From Butyrivibrio hungatei (GTDB lineage Bacteria > Bacillota > Clostridia > Lachnospirales > Lachnospiraceae), in the NCBI RefSeq assembly GCF_900101605.1, contig NZ_FMUR01000011.1, positions 96,625 to 160,624 on the forward strand: 64,000 bases of DNA, given 5' to 3'. Under the pieces are notes generated by a model that did not search any database, had not been told where the DNA came from, and saw only the letters and a list, made by a program, of their open reading frames with translations. The position numbers and the translations under genes are program-made. Positions 46,420-56,452 of this stretch are shown here, one piece after another; the stretch's first letter is position 1, and the number at the start of each line of letters is the position of its first letter.

Positions 46420-47253
46420 TTACCTAATAAGCATCCCAAGATTTTTCTCAAATGCAACACCTTCGATACCCAAAGTGCCGTCTTTTGCCGCATCTTCAGC
46501 TGACGCACGTATAAAATCTCCGGCAAGTTTTGCCGCATCCAGAATAGTCATTCCATTAAGAATTCCGCCCATTATAATTGCCGCAAACAGATCTCCCGTT
46601 CCCGAATAATGCACGCCGTTGGTGCGGGATTTAATAAATCCGTGTTCTCCGTCAGATATAACAAGATTTCCGACTTCACCCTCTTCACTCACAGGAATTC
46701 CCGTAACAGCAATCATCTGCTTGCTCTTTCCTCTGATATCATCAGAAACTTTAAGCACATAATCAATAAGCTTTTCACCGGAATACTTATGATATTCTCC
46801 CGGATCGACGTCTGCAAGAAGACACAGCTCTGTGATATTGGGAGTTATTATATCAGCCTCTTTAACCATCTCTTTAATAGCATTAAGAAGACTGTCCGAA
46901 AAATTCATATATCGTTCTCCGTCATCCCCAAGCACAGGATCTACGAGAACGTGGGTATTCTCTGTCTTAAAAGCCTTTATAAACTCAAGTGCACTCTTTG
47001 CCTGTGCCTCATTCAACATAAATCCCGTTATAATGCCGTCAAAAGCTGCCTTTTGCTTCTCATAATTTGCCTTATACTCAGGAATAATTCCCGTAAGGTC
47101 TTTACAGTAATATGAAGAAAAACCCGTCTGAGCACTAAGTACAGCCGTCGGTACAGCACAGGTTCCGATTCCCATTGCTGAAAAAACCGAAATATCTGCT
47201 ACAAGTGAACATTTACCCAAACCGGAAAGATCGTTTATTGCCGCTACTCTCAT
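46420..47253 (-). CDS. Pyridoxamine/pyridoxal kinase (PdxK/PdxY-type)
   Basis: The 277-residue ribokinase-fold enzyme starts RVAAINDLSGLGKCSL. It has the typical TAVLSAQTGF substrate region and the phosphate-binding SGTGDLFAAIIMGG with the catalytic Asp. Family members phosphorylate pyridoxal, pyridoxine or pyridoxamine to make pyridoxal phosphate, or salvage hydroxymethylpyrimidine. The frame extends upstream, but GAGAGG fits the ATG at 47251-47253 best. Confidence 0.88.
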   Translation of the reverse strand: MRVAAINDLSGLGKCSLVADISVFSAMGIGTCAVPTAVLSAQTGFSSYYCKDLTGIIPEYKANYEKQKAAFDGIITGFMLNEAQAKSALEFIKAFKTENTHVLVDPVLGDDGERYMNFSDSLLNAIKEMVKEADIITPNITELCLLADVDPGEYHKYSGEKLIDYVLKVSDDIRGKSKQMIAVTGIPVSEEGEVGNLVISDGEHGFIKSRTNGVHYSGTGDLFAAIIMGGILNGMTILDAAKLAGDFIRASAEDAAKDGTLGIEGVAFEKNLGMLIR

Positions 47254-47422
47254 CATGCATCCTCTCTTGTCTGTATAATTTAAGTTATTGTCGCCGTAAT
47301 CAAGCATATGATAACAGCAATATTAGTATACTTTTATTCTGGTATCATATGAATATACAGCTTTATATTATTATCAAATACCAGTTTTTCTTATTATAAA
47401 AACATATAGAAACACATAGAAA

Positions 47423-47457
47423 AAGGCACAGCCCAAAAATGATATGAGCCATGCCTT
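47423..47457 (-). terminator. Probable terminator of the chemotaxis receptor gene
   Basis: AAGGCA pairs with TGCCTT, extended by a weaker inner stem, and TTTTTC follows on the minus strand. It is about 50 bases past the stop codon. Confidence 0.6.
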
Positions 47458-47503
47458 ATAAATCAATTTAGTCTTATATACCTGTAATCCCAAAATGCAA
47501 GGA

Positions 47504-49276
47504 TTAAAGATTAACAAACTGTTTTGTGCTGTCTGAGAGCTGGTTGGTAACACGGTTGTTGTTATCCATAGCTTCTCCGATACCCTGCATCTCTCCAACA
47601 ATCTCTGTTGAGTTAGATGCTGAAGTATTGATAGCCACTGTACTTTCCTTAACAGACTCGCTGATTGAAGTAACCGATGTTGCCATCTCAGCCATGATCG
47701 CATTGAGATTGTCAGCCTTCGCATTAAACTTGCTAAGCATGTTGTCAATGATTACAGCTGTATTTCCATACTTCTCACCGATTTCTACGAATGAATCGTA
47801 ATCGGAAAGAACTGTTGTGTTAATGAAATCAAGAACCTGAAGTGCGTTATCTGAAAGATCCTTAACCGCACTTGTAACATTCTGGCTGATTGCCTGAATG
47901 TTTCCGGCTGTCTGTCTGCTGTTTTCAGCAAGTGAACTGATCTCTTCGGCAACGACCGCAAATCCCTTACCCGCTTCACCGGCTCTGGCAGCCTCAATAC
48001 TTGCATTAAGAGCAAGAAGATTGGTCTGTGATGCGATATCAAGAATGACATTTGTAAGCTCACCGATCTGGTTAACCTGCTCACTCTCTTTAACAGACAT
48101 CTCGAGAACCTTACTGAGCTCTTCCATCTTAGCGCCAGTATTGCTCTTCTTAAGATTAGCCTCATCACGAACATTTGATGCCTCAACCTTAATCTCTGTT
48201 GCCGCTTCCTGTCCGCCATATACTTCATCATTTATGCTCTGAGTAGCGCGCTTAACATCTTCAAGCTTATCAAGCATATTGTTTGCGGTATGTGATACAT
48301 TCTCCATACTTGCAGAAAGTTCTTCGAGAGCTGCAGATGTATTTGAAACATTGTCATTTGCTTTCTGAATCTTCATGGATACTTCCTCTTCAGAAGTAGC
48401 AAGTACCAATGTACCCTCTCTGATCTCACGCATAATTGTCTGAAGAGTCTCAATGAATCTGTTGAATCCCTTCTTGAAATATATAAGCTCAGAATCGACA
48501 CTCGTCATAATTCTTGAAGTAAGATCTCCCTGACCGTTATCAATCTCATCAATGATCCTGTTAACCTCATTTGACATTGAAGAAATCTTACGAATGATAA
48601 GGAAATAGTTCATAAAGAATGTAGCCAAAATACATACGACAAAAATAAGAAGGCCAACAACTATCTTTACTACAGCGCCGTTTCTCATATCTATCATGTC
48701 ATAGATTGATCCAGTAGCAATCTGTTCTACAGCATAATTAAGATTCTGCAAATCCTGTTCAACAACACCGAGCTGATCTTTTACCTCTGTTTCCATCATA
48801 TGAGCACATGATGCACCTTGGGCCTTTTTGGCAAGCTCATATGCTTGATCGACAAGGTTCACATACTGATCGATGCTCTCCGACAACTGCTGTGCAACAC
48901 CCAAAGCCTTAACTGAATACTCACTTCTGTTCTTACCGAGTTCATCCATAAGTTCAGTCACAAGCTTAGTAATCTCCGCTCTGTTCTGCTGAACAATGTT
49001 ACCGAGATTTTGCTTCTGCTCTCTATCGGTATACATATAGCTAAAAGGCTGAGAATACAAAAAATAAACCTTTGCCGATATCTTACCTTCGTAATTATTT
49101 ACGTTCGCAATATATGACATAAGTGAAGATGACATATTTACAGAATTATCCAACGAATCCATCGTTGCAAACATAACAAGTCCAAAGACTACAGCCATTA
49201 TAACGTTAACGGCAATAACCTGAGAAAGAATTGAATTATACCACTTTATACCACTTTTTTTCCTTTTTTGTCCCAT
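47504..49276 (-). CDS. Methyl-accepting chemotaxis protein
   Basis: The 590-residue receptor has a first membrane segment (about 17-40), an extracellular helical ligand domain of the four-helix-bundle type (about 45-190) and a second membrane segment (about 195-220). A HAMP-like region leads to the cytoplasmic signalling hairpin with tip [29 protein letters not shown] (about 425). The start at 49274-49276 has GGAGG at proper distance; upstream ATGs in the frame do not. It signals to CheA/CheW, so the host is probably motile. Ligand unknown. Confidence 0.93.
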   Translation of the reverse strand: MGQKRKKSGIKWYNSILSQVIAVNVIMAVVFGLVMFATMDSLDNSVNMSSSLMSYIANVNNYEGKISAKVYFLYSQPFSYMYTDREQKQNLGNIVQQNRAEITKLVTELMDELGKNRSEYSVKALGVAQQLSESIDQYVNLVDQAYELAKKAQGASCAHMMETEVKDQLGVVEQDLQNLNYAVEQIATGSIYDMIDMRNGAVVKIVVGLLIFVVCILATFFMNYFLIIRKISSMSNEVNRIIDEIDNGQGDLTSRIMTSVDSELIYFKKGFNRFIETLQTIMREIREGTLVLATSEEEVSMKIQKANDNVSNTSAALEELSASMENVSHTANNMLDKLEDVKRATQSINDEVYGGQEAATEIKVEASNVRDEANLKKSNTGAKMEELSKVLEMSVKESEQVNQIGELTNVILDIASQTNLLALNASIEAARAGEAGKGFAVVAEEISSLAENSRQTAGNIQAISQNVTSAVKDLSDNALQVLDFINTTVLSDYDSFVEIGEKYGNTAVIIDNMLSKFNAKADNLNAIMAEMATSVTSISESVKESTVAINTSASNSTEIVGEMQGIGEAMDNNNRVTNQLSDSTKQFVNL

Positions 49277-49431
49277 ATAAGCCTCCATGATGCAATTGTA
49301 ATAAAGCGCATTAGTTAACTTAATAATATAATCCGCATATATTTTAAGCAAGTGAAGTTAATATAAATAGTAAAAATTTCATATATTTATGCAAGTATTT
49401 GCCATAAATTAGTTAAAAAAATGCTACTCTA

Positions 49432-50232
49432 TCACTGCTCCTTTGCAACAAAAAGTGTTCCAACTTTCTTTTTTTCGATAATATCATATAGCTTTTCGGG
49501 ATTTTTTCCGTTGGTAATAAGTACGTCAATTCCATGAGATGTAGCCAGTTCTGCGGCCTCAAGCTTAGTGATCATTCCGCCTGTTCCTCTGTTTGACCCT
49601 GATCCCGACGCAACGCTCTTAAGCTCTTCAGTAATTTCCTCAACTCTGCTTATAACCTTTGCATTCGGATCCGTTTTGGGATTGCCGTCATAAAGTCCGT
49701 CAATATCAGAGAAAATAATAAGTTTGCTTGCATTACAGAAAATTGCAACAAGCGCAGAAAGCATATCATTATCGGAAAAGAGCTTCTTATCCGATTCAAT
49801 CTCCGTATGGCTTACAGAGTCATTTTCATTAACTATGGGAATAATATGATTTTCAAGAAGTGCATCGAATGTATTTTTGAGATTCTCGCTTCTTGCGGGA
49901 TTGCAAAAATCCGCATTATCAAGCAATATCTGGCCAACCATTCTGTTATATTCACCAAAGAATTTATCATAAAGATGCATGAGCTCAGTCTGTCCGACCG
50001 CTGCCGCCGCCTGCTTAAGTCTTATTTCCTTAGGCTTCTGCGCAAGACGCATCTTTCCTGCGCCTACAGCTATTGCCCCCGACGACACGAGCACCAGGTC
50101 ATATCCCAGGTTCTCAACACCGGACAGTGCTCTGCATAGATGATCAAGTGATCTTATATCAACATTTCCACTGTCATTTGTTATTGTAGATGTTCCGACT
50201 TTTACAACTATTCTCTTCTTACTTACGCTCAT
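49432..50232 (-). CDS. proB: Glutamate 5-kinase, short form without PUA domain
   Basis: This is the first step of proline synthesis. The 266-residue protein has the amino-acid kinase start RIVVKVGTSTIT, LVSSGAIAVGAGKM, the NENDSVS glutamate-site region and the GTGGMITKLEAAELA nucleotide region. It lacks the C-terminal PUA domain of E. coli ProB, as is common in Firmicutes short forms. proA is not adjacent in this window. Confidence 0.94.
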   Translation of the reverse strand: MSVSKKRIVVKVGTSTITNDSGNVDIRSLDHLCRALSGVENLGYDLVLVSSGAIAVGAGKMRLAQKPKEIRLKQAAAAVGQTELMHLYDKFFGEYNRMVGQILLDNADFCNPARSENLKNTFDALLENHIIPIVNENDSVSHTEIESDKKLFSDNDMLSALVAIFCNASKLIIFSDIDGLYDGNPKTDPNAKVISRVEEITEELKSVASGSGSNRGTGGMITKLEAAELATSHGIDVLITNGKNPEKLYDIIEKKKVGTLFVAKEQ

Positions 50233-50359
50233 ATCAGTTCCTTCTTCTCTTTTTTTACGAATAAAATGATTTTATATGTGCGTAGTAAATTAGTCAAGAA
50301 GCCGCTAATCTGAGCCAAGAGGAACTTAATAAATTAATCCTGTAAAAGTCGGCGCATTA

Positions 50360-50836
50360 TTATTGTTTATTAAGGAAAGGTCTGGCAAATTTCACATTGA
50401 AGAAATCAATCAAAGGTCCCATGAAAAATGCCGTGATAATCGTTCCGACACCTGCAATGGTGGGAATCATGGATAATGAGTTGCCCGCAAGTACAAACAA
50501 AACGCATCCGATAACAACGCATACAAGATCGGTGCAGATTCTTATGTATTTGAACTTACCGAGTTTCCATTTGGATGACATCACAATAGCCACCGCATCA
50601 TAAGTTGAAACTCCAAGATCTGCGGTCATATACATCGCAGATCCAAAGCATATGATAACGATACCTATCAAAAGACATATCACGCGAACGATCATCGAAG
50701 GCTCAGGAATAAGACTTTGAAGAACCTTAAGCGTAAACTGCGTAATATATCCCAGAAGAAAAAGATTTATAAATGTCGCAATACCTATATTATGTCTGTC
50801 CGCAACCAGACTGAAGATAATAGCATCGCGTTCCAA
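50360..50836 (-). pseudogene. N-truncated YczE/YitT-like membrane protein gene
   Basis: The open frame encodes 158 residues with four hydrophobic segments and the YczE-family pattern SAMYMTADLGVSTYDAVAIVMSSK. Family members are usually 210-230 residues, with about 50-60 more residues (one or two membrane segments) at the N-terminus. Here only a TTG without a clear ribosome site could start it. The 70 bases between it and the glycoside hydrolase gene cannot hold the missing part. A decayed remnant is the simplest reading; a short functional protein is less likely. Confidence 0.6.
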
Positions 50837-50905
50837 TATTTACTTACTAAATTTTGACGTTTTGCCTATCATATTTTGTCCGCATATTTTCCTTTATCTC
50901 CATGA

Positions 50906-52591
50906 TTATCCCAAGAAAATCTTATAGATTGCCGCAGTTATATTAACTCCGGGTCCGTAGCAGGCAACAAGCGCATCCGCATTATTAAACTTCTGAAGAT
51001 CGTACGGAAGATTTGTGCTGAGTACCAAAGTCTTTTTTCCGTTGTTCTTTGCCTTTTCGATCAATGTATCTACGGTAGCCGTATTTTTTAACTCTCCTCC
51101 CGTAGCGCAACTTGATATGCAAATAACCACATCCGCGTTTTGTATGGATGAATCGGCCGAAGATGAAACTCCTTCGCCGTCAAAAATATAATCAACTTTA
51201 TTTATTCCGGCCTTCTTAACTCCCGCCTTAATGGAATTAAGCTCTTCCTTTTTGGGATAAAAAATTACTACTTTTTTATCTTTACCTATCGGAAAAACTC
51301 CGTCATTTTTAGTCGCCGTAGCGGCTTTTTGAGCAATCTCCCACTCTACAGCCTTGAGTTCCTTGGAACCTACAATGCTTGCCGCATTTTTAGGGGAAGC
51401 TTTTTGAACCTTATCCAAAAGACCGTATTTTTCTTTGGTACGAAGAATCCTTGTCACAGACTCATTTATTCTATTTTCGGATATCGCGCCGCTCCTAACC
51501 ATATCTCCGAGCCCTTTGATATATGCGTCAAGATCAGCAATATCCTTGGTAGATGTGAGACGCACCGGCATCAAAAGAATGTCCGCTCCCGCGTTAATCG
51601 CTCTTGCGGAAGCATCAAGCTTATCAAAATTAGTGGATATTGCGTCCATCTCCATAGAGTCGGTTATAATAAGCCCTTGATATCCAAGTTTCTTTCGCAA
51701 AATATCTGTCAAAAACATTTTAGAAAGCGTTGCCGGAAGATATATTTTCTGCCCGGATGCTTTGGAAATACACGTTTCTTTTTCTATCTGAGGAAACTGG
51801 ATATGTGCCGTCATTATGAAATCTGTTGCTGCAGCCAGCGAAGAAAACGGAATCAGCTCGCTTTTAAGCAGTTCATCATATGTCTTGTCAATCTTGGGAA
51901 GCCCCGTATGACTATCAACATCAGTATCTCCGTGCCCCGGAAAATGTTTAAGGCACGTCATAACCTTTTGATCATGAAGGCCATTTACATAATTTAAGCC
52001 ATACTGTGTTACTATCTCAGGTTTATCGGAAAAAGATCTTACTCCGATCACGGGATTTGCCGGATTGCTGTTCACATCAACAACCGGTGCAAAATCGAGA
52101 TTAAAACCTTGCACAGCGAGCTCTTTTCCGATCACAGTTGCAGCCTTGTAAGCGTTTGTGACATCTCCGGTAGCGGCAACAGCCATGTTTCCGGGCATAT
52201 GCGTTCCCGTCTGAAGACGTGTCACTCTTCCGCCTTCCTGATCCACGGCAACAAACATACTGTCTTTGAACCCACCGTTTGAATGTGCATCCTGAATGCT
52301 GTTTATAAGTTCAGTTGTCTTAGTCACATTCTTTGTATTCTGTGAAAATAAGATCACTCCGGCGAAATCATACTTCTTTAATGCAGCTGCCTGCTCGGAA
52401 TTAAGCACCGTAGTATCCTTGTTGTTCCATGTTCGAAGCGACGGAATGATCATCTGCGCAATTTTCTGCTCTGTAGTCATTCCGGATATAATGGATTCCA
52501 CCGGCTCTTTAGCCTTTATGGAAACCACGCTGCTACAGAACGCCTCTGCAACCATAACATATGTCAATAAAAGTGATGCGAATCGTCTCAT
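50906..52591 (-). CDS. Glycoside hydrolase family 3, beta-N-acetylhexosaminidase (NagZ-like), secreted
   Basis: The 561-residue protein starts with a signal peptide (1-20 or so) and then a GH3 TIM barrel with FVAVDQEGGRVTRL, KHFPGHGDTDVDSHTGLP (about 212-229, the NagZ His/Asp catalytic loop) and LIITDSMEMDAI. A second domain of about 180 residues follows, as in Bacillus NagZ/YbbD. It should remove N-acetylglucosamine from muropeptides outside the membrane. The frame runs further up into ssrA, but the ATG at 52589-52591 has AAGGG upstream. Confidence 0.9.
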   Translation of the reverse strand: MRRFASLLLTYVMVAEAFCSSVVSIKAKEPVESIISGMTTEQKIAQMIIPSLRTWNNKDTTVLNSEQAAALKKYDFAGVILFSQNTKNVTKTTELINSIQDAHSNGGFKDSMFVAVDQEGGRVTRLQTGTHMPGNMAVAATGDVTNAYKAATVIGKELAVQGFNLDFAPVVDVNSNPANPVIGVRSFSDKPEIVTQYGLNYVNGLHDQKVMTCLKHFPGHGDTDVDSHTGLPKIDKTYDELLKSELIPFSSLAAATDFIMTAHIQFPQIEKETCISKASGQKIYLPATLSKMFLTDILRKKLGYQGLIITDSMEMDAISTNFDKLDASARAINAGADILLMPVRLTSTKDIADLDAYIKGLGDMVRSGAISENRINESVTRILRTKEKYGLLDKVQKASPKNAASIVGSKELKAVEWEIAQKAATATKNDGVFPIGKDKKVVIFYPKKEELNSIKAGVKKAGINKVDYIFDGEGVSSSADSSIQNADVVICISSCATGGELKNTATVDTLIEKAKNNGKKTLVLSTNLPYDLQKFNNADALVACYGPGVNITAAIYKIFLG

Positions 52592-52628
52592 ACCAAATGC
52601 CCTTCTTATGCTAAATATCCTTATTATG

Positions 52629-52656
52629 CAAAAAGCGCGTAACAACGCGCTTTTTA
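52629..52656 (-). terminator. Terminator of ssrA
   Basis: AAAAAGCGCG (52630-52639) pairs with CGCGCTTTTT (52646-52655) right after the tmRNA 3' end, with a T-run on the minus strand. Confidence 0.9.
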
Positions 52657-52660
52657 AGTA

Positions 52661-53013
52661 TGGATTAGACGGGAGTCGAACCCGTGTCCAAAAATTCATC
52701 CCCTGTACTTCTACTATCATAGTCAATTATTGCGGGATTCTGCATCCCTGTTCCCTCATGCCTGCAGTAATTGACAACCGCAAACAATCGGTAGCTTCAT
52801 GATACGACCACAGCCGCAAAGCTTAAGCTGTGTCGTTTCCTACAAGTTTTGACGCCGATTACCGGATATGTAGGTGTACCCGGGTCGACGGGCTGCACTT
52901 AGGCAGCGTAAGCTAAATTATCGTTAGCGTTTAATTTTAATTTGAGGTTTAACGCACCATCCCGCGGATAGCTTCTCCAGCTTCAAAATCCCTGTCGAAA
53001 CCTTTACTAACCC
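52661..53013 (-). ncRNA. ssrA: tmRNA (transfer-messenger RNA)
   Basis: The 5' end GGGTTAG pairs with the 3' CTAATCC to form the tRNA-like acceptor stem. The T arm ACGGG-TTCGACT-CCCGT and the 5' GGTTTCGACAGGG are tmRNA hallmarks. The tag reading frame ends ANDNLAYAA followed by TAA (52899-52928); the exact resume codon is not certain and may add a few residues upstream. CCA is not encoded. It rescues stalled ribosomes together with SmpB, encoded just upstream. Confidence 0.95.
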
Positions 53014-53058
53014 TTATTTAATTATATGCAAAGAACCTTTGGCTCTTATTGCTTATTA

Positions 53059-53087
53059 AGTATATCGTCTAAGCAGCCATTTATCAA
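53059..53087 (-). promoter_or_regulatory. Probable promoter of ssrA
   Basis: TTGATA (complement of 53082-53087) and TATACT (complement of 53059-53064) are 17 bases apart, in the gap between smpB and ssrA. A second TATAAT lies about 7 bases before the mature 5' end. Confidence 0.55.
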
Positions 53088-53095
53088 CAGCTTTA

Positions 53096-53563
53096 TCACT
53101 TAAATCTCATCTTGAATTCTTTTTCGGCTTCTCTCTGCTGATCTTTCTTGGCCATATCCGCACGTTTATCATACAGCTTCTTACCTTTGGCAAGACCGAT
53201 CTCAACCTTCACCCTTCCGCTCTTAAAATATACTTCAAGCGGAACAAGCGTATATCCCTGAACCATCTTCTGCTGGTCAAGCTTTCTGATCTCAGTCTTA
53301 TGCAAAAGAAGCTTCTTAACCCTGAGAGGATCCTTATTAAAGATATTGCCCTTCTCATACGGAGTGATATTCATTCCCATAATAAAGGCTTCACCTTTAT
53401 CTATACTGATCCACGCTTCCTTAATGCTGCACTTACCCTGACGTATCGACTTAACCTCGGTACCGAACAGTTCAATGCCGGCCTCATATTTTTCCTCTAT
53501 GAAATAATCGTGATATGCCTTCTTATTATTGGCTACCAGTTTTCTTGCCTTATCTTCTGCCAT
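53096..53563 (-). CDS. smpB: tmRNA-binding protein SmpB
   Basis: SmpB delivers tmRNA to stalled ribosomes. The 155-residue protein has the family motifs [44 protein letters not shown] and the basic [20 protein letters not shown] tail that occupies the empty mRNA channel. It lies 12 bases after rnr and upstream of ssrA. Confidence 0.97.
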   Translation of the reverse strand: MAEDKARKLVANNKKAYHDYFIEEKYEAGIELFGTEVKSIRQGKCSIKEAWISIDKGEAFIMGMNITPYEKGNIFNKDPLRVKKLLLHKTEIRKLDQQKMVQGYTLVPLEVYFKSGRVKVEIGLAKGKKLYDKRADMAKKDQQREAEKEFKMRFK

Positions 53564-53575
53564 AATATTTCCTTT

Positions 53576-56047
53576 TTAGTTTCTTCTTTTCCCTTTGCCC
53601 TGAGCGCTTCTTGCAGCCTTACTCGTGGCAGACTTCTTGTATTTATGTACCTTGTAGACCTTGCGGGTGGATTTTTTCTTATCGCCGCCGTCATCGGTCT
53701 TCTTTCTTCCGGAATGTGAAGTTTTTGCCGCAACACCTTTTCCGGATTTAGAGCCTTTCCTGCGCTTTGGCTGTGGCTCGCCCGTTCTCGGATCGGGTTC
53801 ATACTCGTTAAGGTCTATCAGCTTACCTGCATACTCGACGAGCCTCTTTCTGACTCTCTCTTTTGCAGAATCACCGGCATCATCAAGCGCTTCAAAATCA
53901 TCAACATCACCCTGATACTCTGTATCTTCCCTGTCTTCTGATGCTTCGCTTAGCTTCCTGATCTTTCTTGCCTTATCCTCAGCGATTTTTCTCGCTTTCG
54001 GCACAAAACGGTCATAGCCTGTATAAAAATCTGTCTCACCATCTTCACTATCGGAATCGATAAGCATAAAATCTATGGTCTTGGTAATCCTGTCAGCTCC
54101 AAGAACACGGATCATCACTTTCATTCCAAGTGTATATTCCTTATGATACCTCTCGCCGACAAGCTTCATCGAAGCTTCATCATACACATAGAAATCATCT
54201 TCCATAGAAGCGGCGCGTATCATGCCTTCACAGGAATTCTCAAGTTCAACAAACATTCCCCATTGGGTAACGCCCGAAATGACACCTTCAAACTTTTCGC
54301 CGATATGATTTTCCATATACTGGGCTTTTTTGAGCTTCTCTGTCTCGCGCTCAGCTTCTTCCGCTCTTCGCTCCGTCTCGGATGAATGTTTTGCAACTTC
54401 ATCAAGAATCTCCTCATAGTGAGAAGCCTTAGCTTCATTCATCCTGCCGCGAAGATGATCCTTGATGATCCTGTGAATCTGAAGATCGGGATATCTTCTG
54501 ATAGGAGAAGTAAAATGACAATAATAATCAAATGCAAGTCCAAAGTGGCCTGTACACTCCGTGCTATACTTAGCCTGCATCATGCTTCTCAGTGTCATTC
54601 TGCTTACAACGGCCTCTTCCTTTGTTCCCTCGATTCCCTTGAGGAGCTTTTGGATCTCTTTGGGCTTAACGCCTTCATCCCTTCTTGTCTTGATATGAAA
54701 ACCAAAATTATTTACAAAAACAGAAAGTGTCGCGATTTTCTCCGGATCAGGCTGCTCATGGATACGATACACGAAAGGACTTTGCATGTAATAAAAATGC
54801 TCCGCAACAGTCTGATTTGCAGCAAGCATAAAGTCTTCAATAAGCCTTGTTGCCGTATTTCGCTCACGCATCACTATATCTGTAGGATTTCCGTCCGCAT
54901 CAAGAAGAATTTTTGATTCGGGAAAATCAAAATCAATGGCACCTTTCTTCTCTCTCTTTTTCCTGAGAATACCGGAAAGAACCGCCATATCCTTGAACAT
55001 GGGAACAAGCTCTTTGTACTTGGCAATTTCCTCTTCATCCTCATCTTCGAGAATCTTCGCAACCGAAGTATATGACATTCTCTCATTGACGTTAATGACC
55101 GACTCAACAATATTATGATCGACAATGCCGCCGTTTTTATCAACCGTCATAAGGCAGCTGAGCGCAAGCCTGTCTTCGCCGTGATTTAAAGAGCAAATGC
55201 CGTTAGAAAGCCTGTGCGGAAGCATTGGGATAACTCTGTCTACGAGGTACACGCTCGTTCCTCGCTTTAGCGCCTCTCTGTCAAGCGCAGAGCTTTCCTG
55301 CACATAGTTTGTAACATCGGCTATATGCACACCCAGATGATAAAGTCCCTCATCATCAACATAGAGACTAACCGCATCATCAAGATCCTTGGCATCCTCA
55401 CCGTCAATAGTGACCATAGTGAGGTCTCTTAAGTCTTCTCTTCCATACATATCGGCTTCGCTTATGGAATCGGGACACTTATTGGCCTGATTGATAACTT
55501 TCTCGGGAAATTCATAAGGTATTCCGTTATTTTTTACAATAGACAGGATATCTACACCCGGATCGTTTATATTTCCGATTATCTCAAGAACTTTGCCCTC
55601 GGGCTTCTGTCTCTTTGCGATATTTCCGTAATCCGTTATCTTAACAAGAACCTTATCGCCCGTAACAGCTTTATTATGATGTTCTATCGGGATAAAAATA
55701 TCGCTGGTAAACTTATCACTGTCGGGAATAACAAAGCCAAAATTCTTCTCAGCCTGGTATGTTCCGACAATCTCTTCAATACCTCTTACAAGAATATTTC
55801 TGATCCTGCCTTCCTGTCTTTTACCCGTCTGTTCTTTCAGAAGTTCAACTTCCACAGTGTCTGAATGGTAGGCTCCGTGCACATATTCCTCAGGGATAAA
55901 AATATCATCCTCCATATCATCAACACTCACAAAGCCAAAGCCTCTTGCGTTAGAGATAAATTTACCCACCACAAGTTCCGCGGACTTTTTCTTGCTTCCG
56001 CCATATATGCTGCCTTCTATTCTCTTAAGTCTTTTTCCCTTACTCAT
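53576..56047 (-). CDS. rnr: Ribonuclease R
   Basis: RNase R is a processive 3'-5' exoribonuclease that degrades structured RNA, including mRNAs released by trans-translation. The 823-residue protein has N-terminal cold-shock domains (GFGFVSVDDMEDDIFIP), the catalytic RNB block DGEDAKDLDDAVSL with clustered aspartates, HFTSPIRRYPDLQIHR, a C-terminal S1 domain and a long basic Lys/Arg/Gly-rich tail. The start at 56045-56047 has GGAG well placed. smpB follows. Confidence 0.96.
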   Translation of the reverse strand: MSKGKRLKRIEGSIYGGSKKKSAELVVGKFISNARGFGFVSVDDMEDDIFIPEEYVHGAYHSDTVEVELLKEQTGKRQEGRIRNILVRGIEEIVGTYQAEKNFGFVIPDSDKFTSDIFIPIEHHNKAVTGDKVLVKITDYGNIAKRQKPEGKVLEIIGNINDPGVDILSIVKNNGIPYEFPEKVINQANKCPDSISEADMYGREDLRDLTMVTIDGEDAKDLDDAVSLYVDDEGLYHLGVHIADVTNYVQESSALDREALKRGTSVYLVDRVIPMLPHRLSNGICSLNHGEDRLALSCLMTVDKNGGIVDHNIVESVINVNERMSYTSVAKILEDEDEEEIAKYKELVPMFKDMAVLSGILRKKREKKGAIDFDFPESKILLDADGNPTDIVMRERNTATRLIEDFMLAANQTVAEHFYYMQSPFVYRIHEQPDPEKIATLSVFVNNFGFHIKTRRDEGVKPKEIQKLLKGIEGTKEEAVVSRMTLRSMMQAKYSTECTGHFGLAFDYYCHFTSPIRRYPDLQIHRIIKDHLRGRMNEAKASHYEEILDEVAKHSSETERRAEEAERETEKLKKAQYMENHIGEKFEGVISGVTQWGMFVELENSCEGMIRAASMEDDFYVYDEASMKLVGERYHKEYTLGMKVMIRVLGADRITKTIDFMLIDSDSEDGETDFYTGYDRFVPKARKIAEDKARKIRKLSEASEDREDTEYQGDVDDFEALDDAGDSAKERVRKRLVEYAGKLIDLNEYEPDPRTGEPQPKRRKGSKSGKGVAAKTSHSGRKKTDDGGDKKKSTRKVYKVHKYKKSATSKAARSAQGKGKRRN

Positions 56048-56084
56048 AATCAAGCTCCGTGACATTATGTCATATACGAAATAA

Positions 56085-56108
56085 GGCACTCTAAACTAAT
56101 AGAGTGCC
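56085..56108 (-). terminator. Hairpin between secG and rnr
   Basis: GGCACTCT (56085-56092) pairs with AGAGTGCC (56101-56108), with TTATTT following on the minus strand. It probably reduces read-through from secG into rnr. Confidence 0.55.
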
Positions 56109-56131
56109 CGAAATCCATCAAAAAAATAATT

Positions 56132-56374
56132 TTAAAAAATATTCATATCAAGAACTACACTTATGATGATGAAAAGAACAGCAAGAACAACTGTTGCTTT
56201 CTTCATCAAACCTTCGGAAGAACGTCCCTTGTTCTTACTCCAATATGTATTCTCAACTGAACCCTGAATAGCTCCGAGTCCCTGGCTCTTACCTTCCTGA
56301 GCAAGAACAAGCACCACAAGAGCGGCACATATCAATATGAAAATTACTCCTACAGCGTAATTTAAAGCATTCAC
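56132..56374 (-). CDS. secG: Protein translocase subunit SecG
   Basis: SecG is the small membrane subunit of the SecYEG channel. Starting at the GTG at 56372-56374, preceded by GGGAGG at 9 bases, the product has 80 residues with two membrane segments and the SecG loop VLAQEGKSQGLGAIQGS. The longer frame upstream has no better site. The order secG-rnr-smpB-ssrA is common in Firmicutes. Confidence 0.9.
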   Translation of the reverse strand: MNALNYAVGVIFILICAALVVLVLAQEGKSQGLGAIQGSVENTYWSKNKGRSSEGLMKKATVVLAVLFIIISVVLDMNIF

Positions 56375-56452
56375 AAAAATAGCCCTCCCAGTACATATTA
56401 CTGAAATAAATATCTCTCGCAATTAGCGAACAAATAATACTTTAACATATTA

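Noticed and set aside
52592..52726. N-terminal extension of the glycoside hydrolase
   Set aside because: The extended frame runs into the ssrA 3' end and terminator; the internal ATG has a ribosome site and signal peptide.
52296..52802. Plus-strand 168-residue ORF
   Set aside because: It overlaps both the glycoside hydrolase gene and tmRNA on the other strand and has no homology signal.
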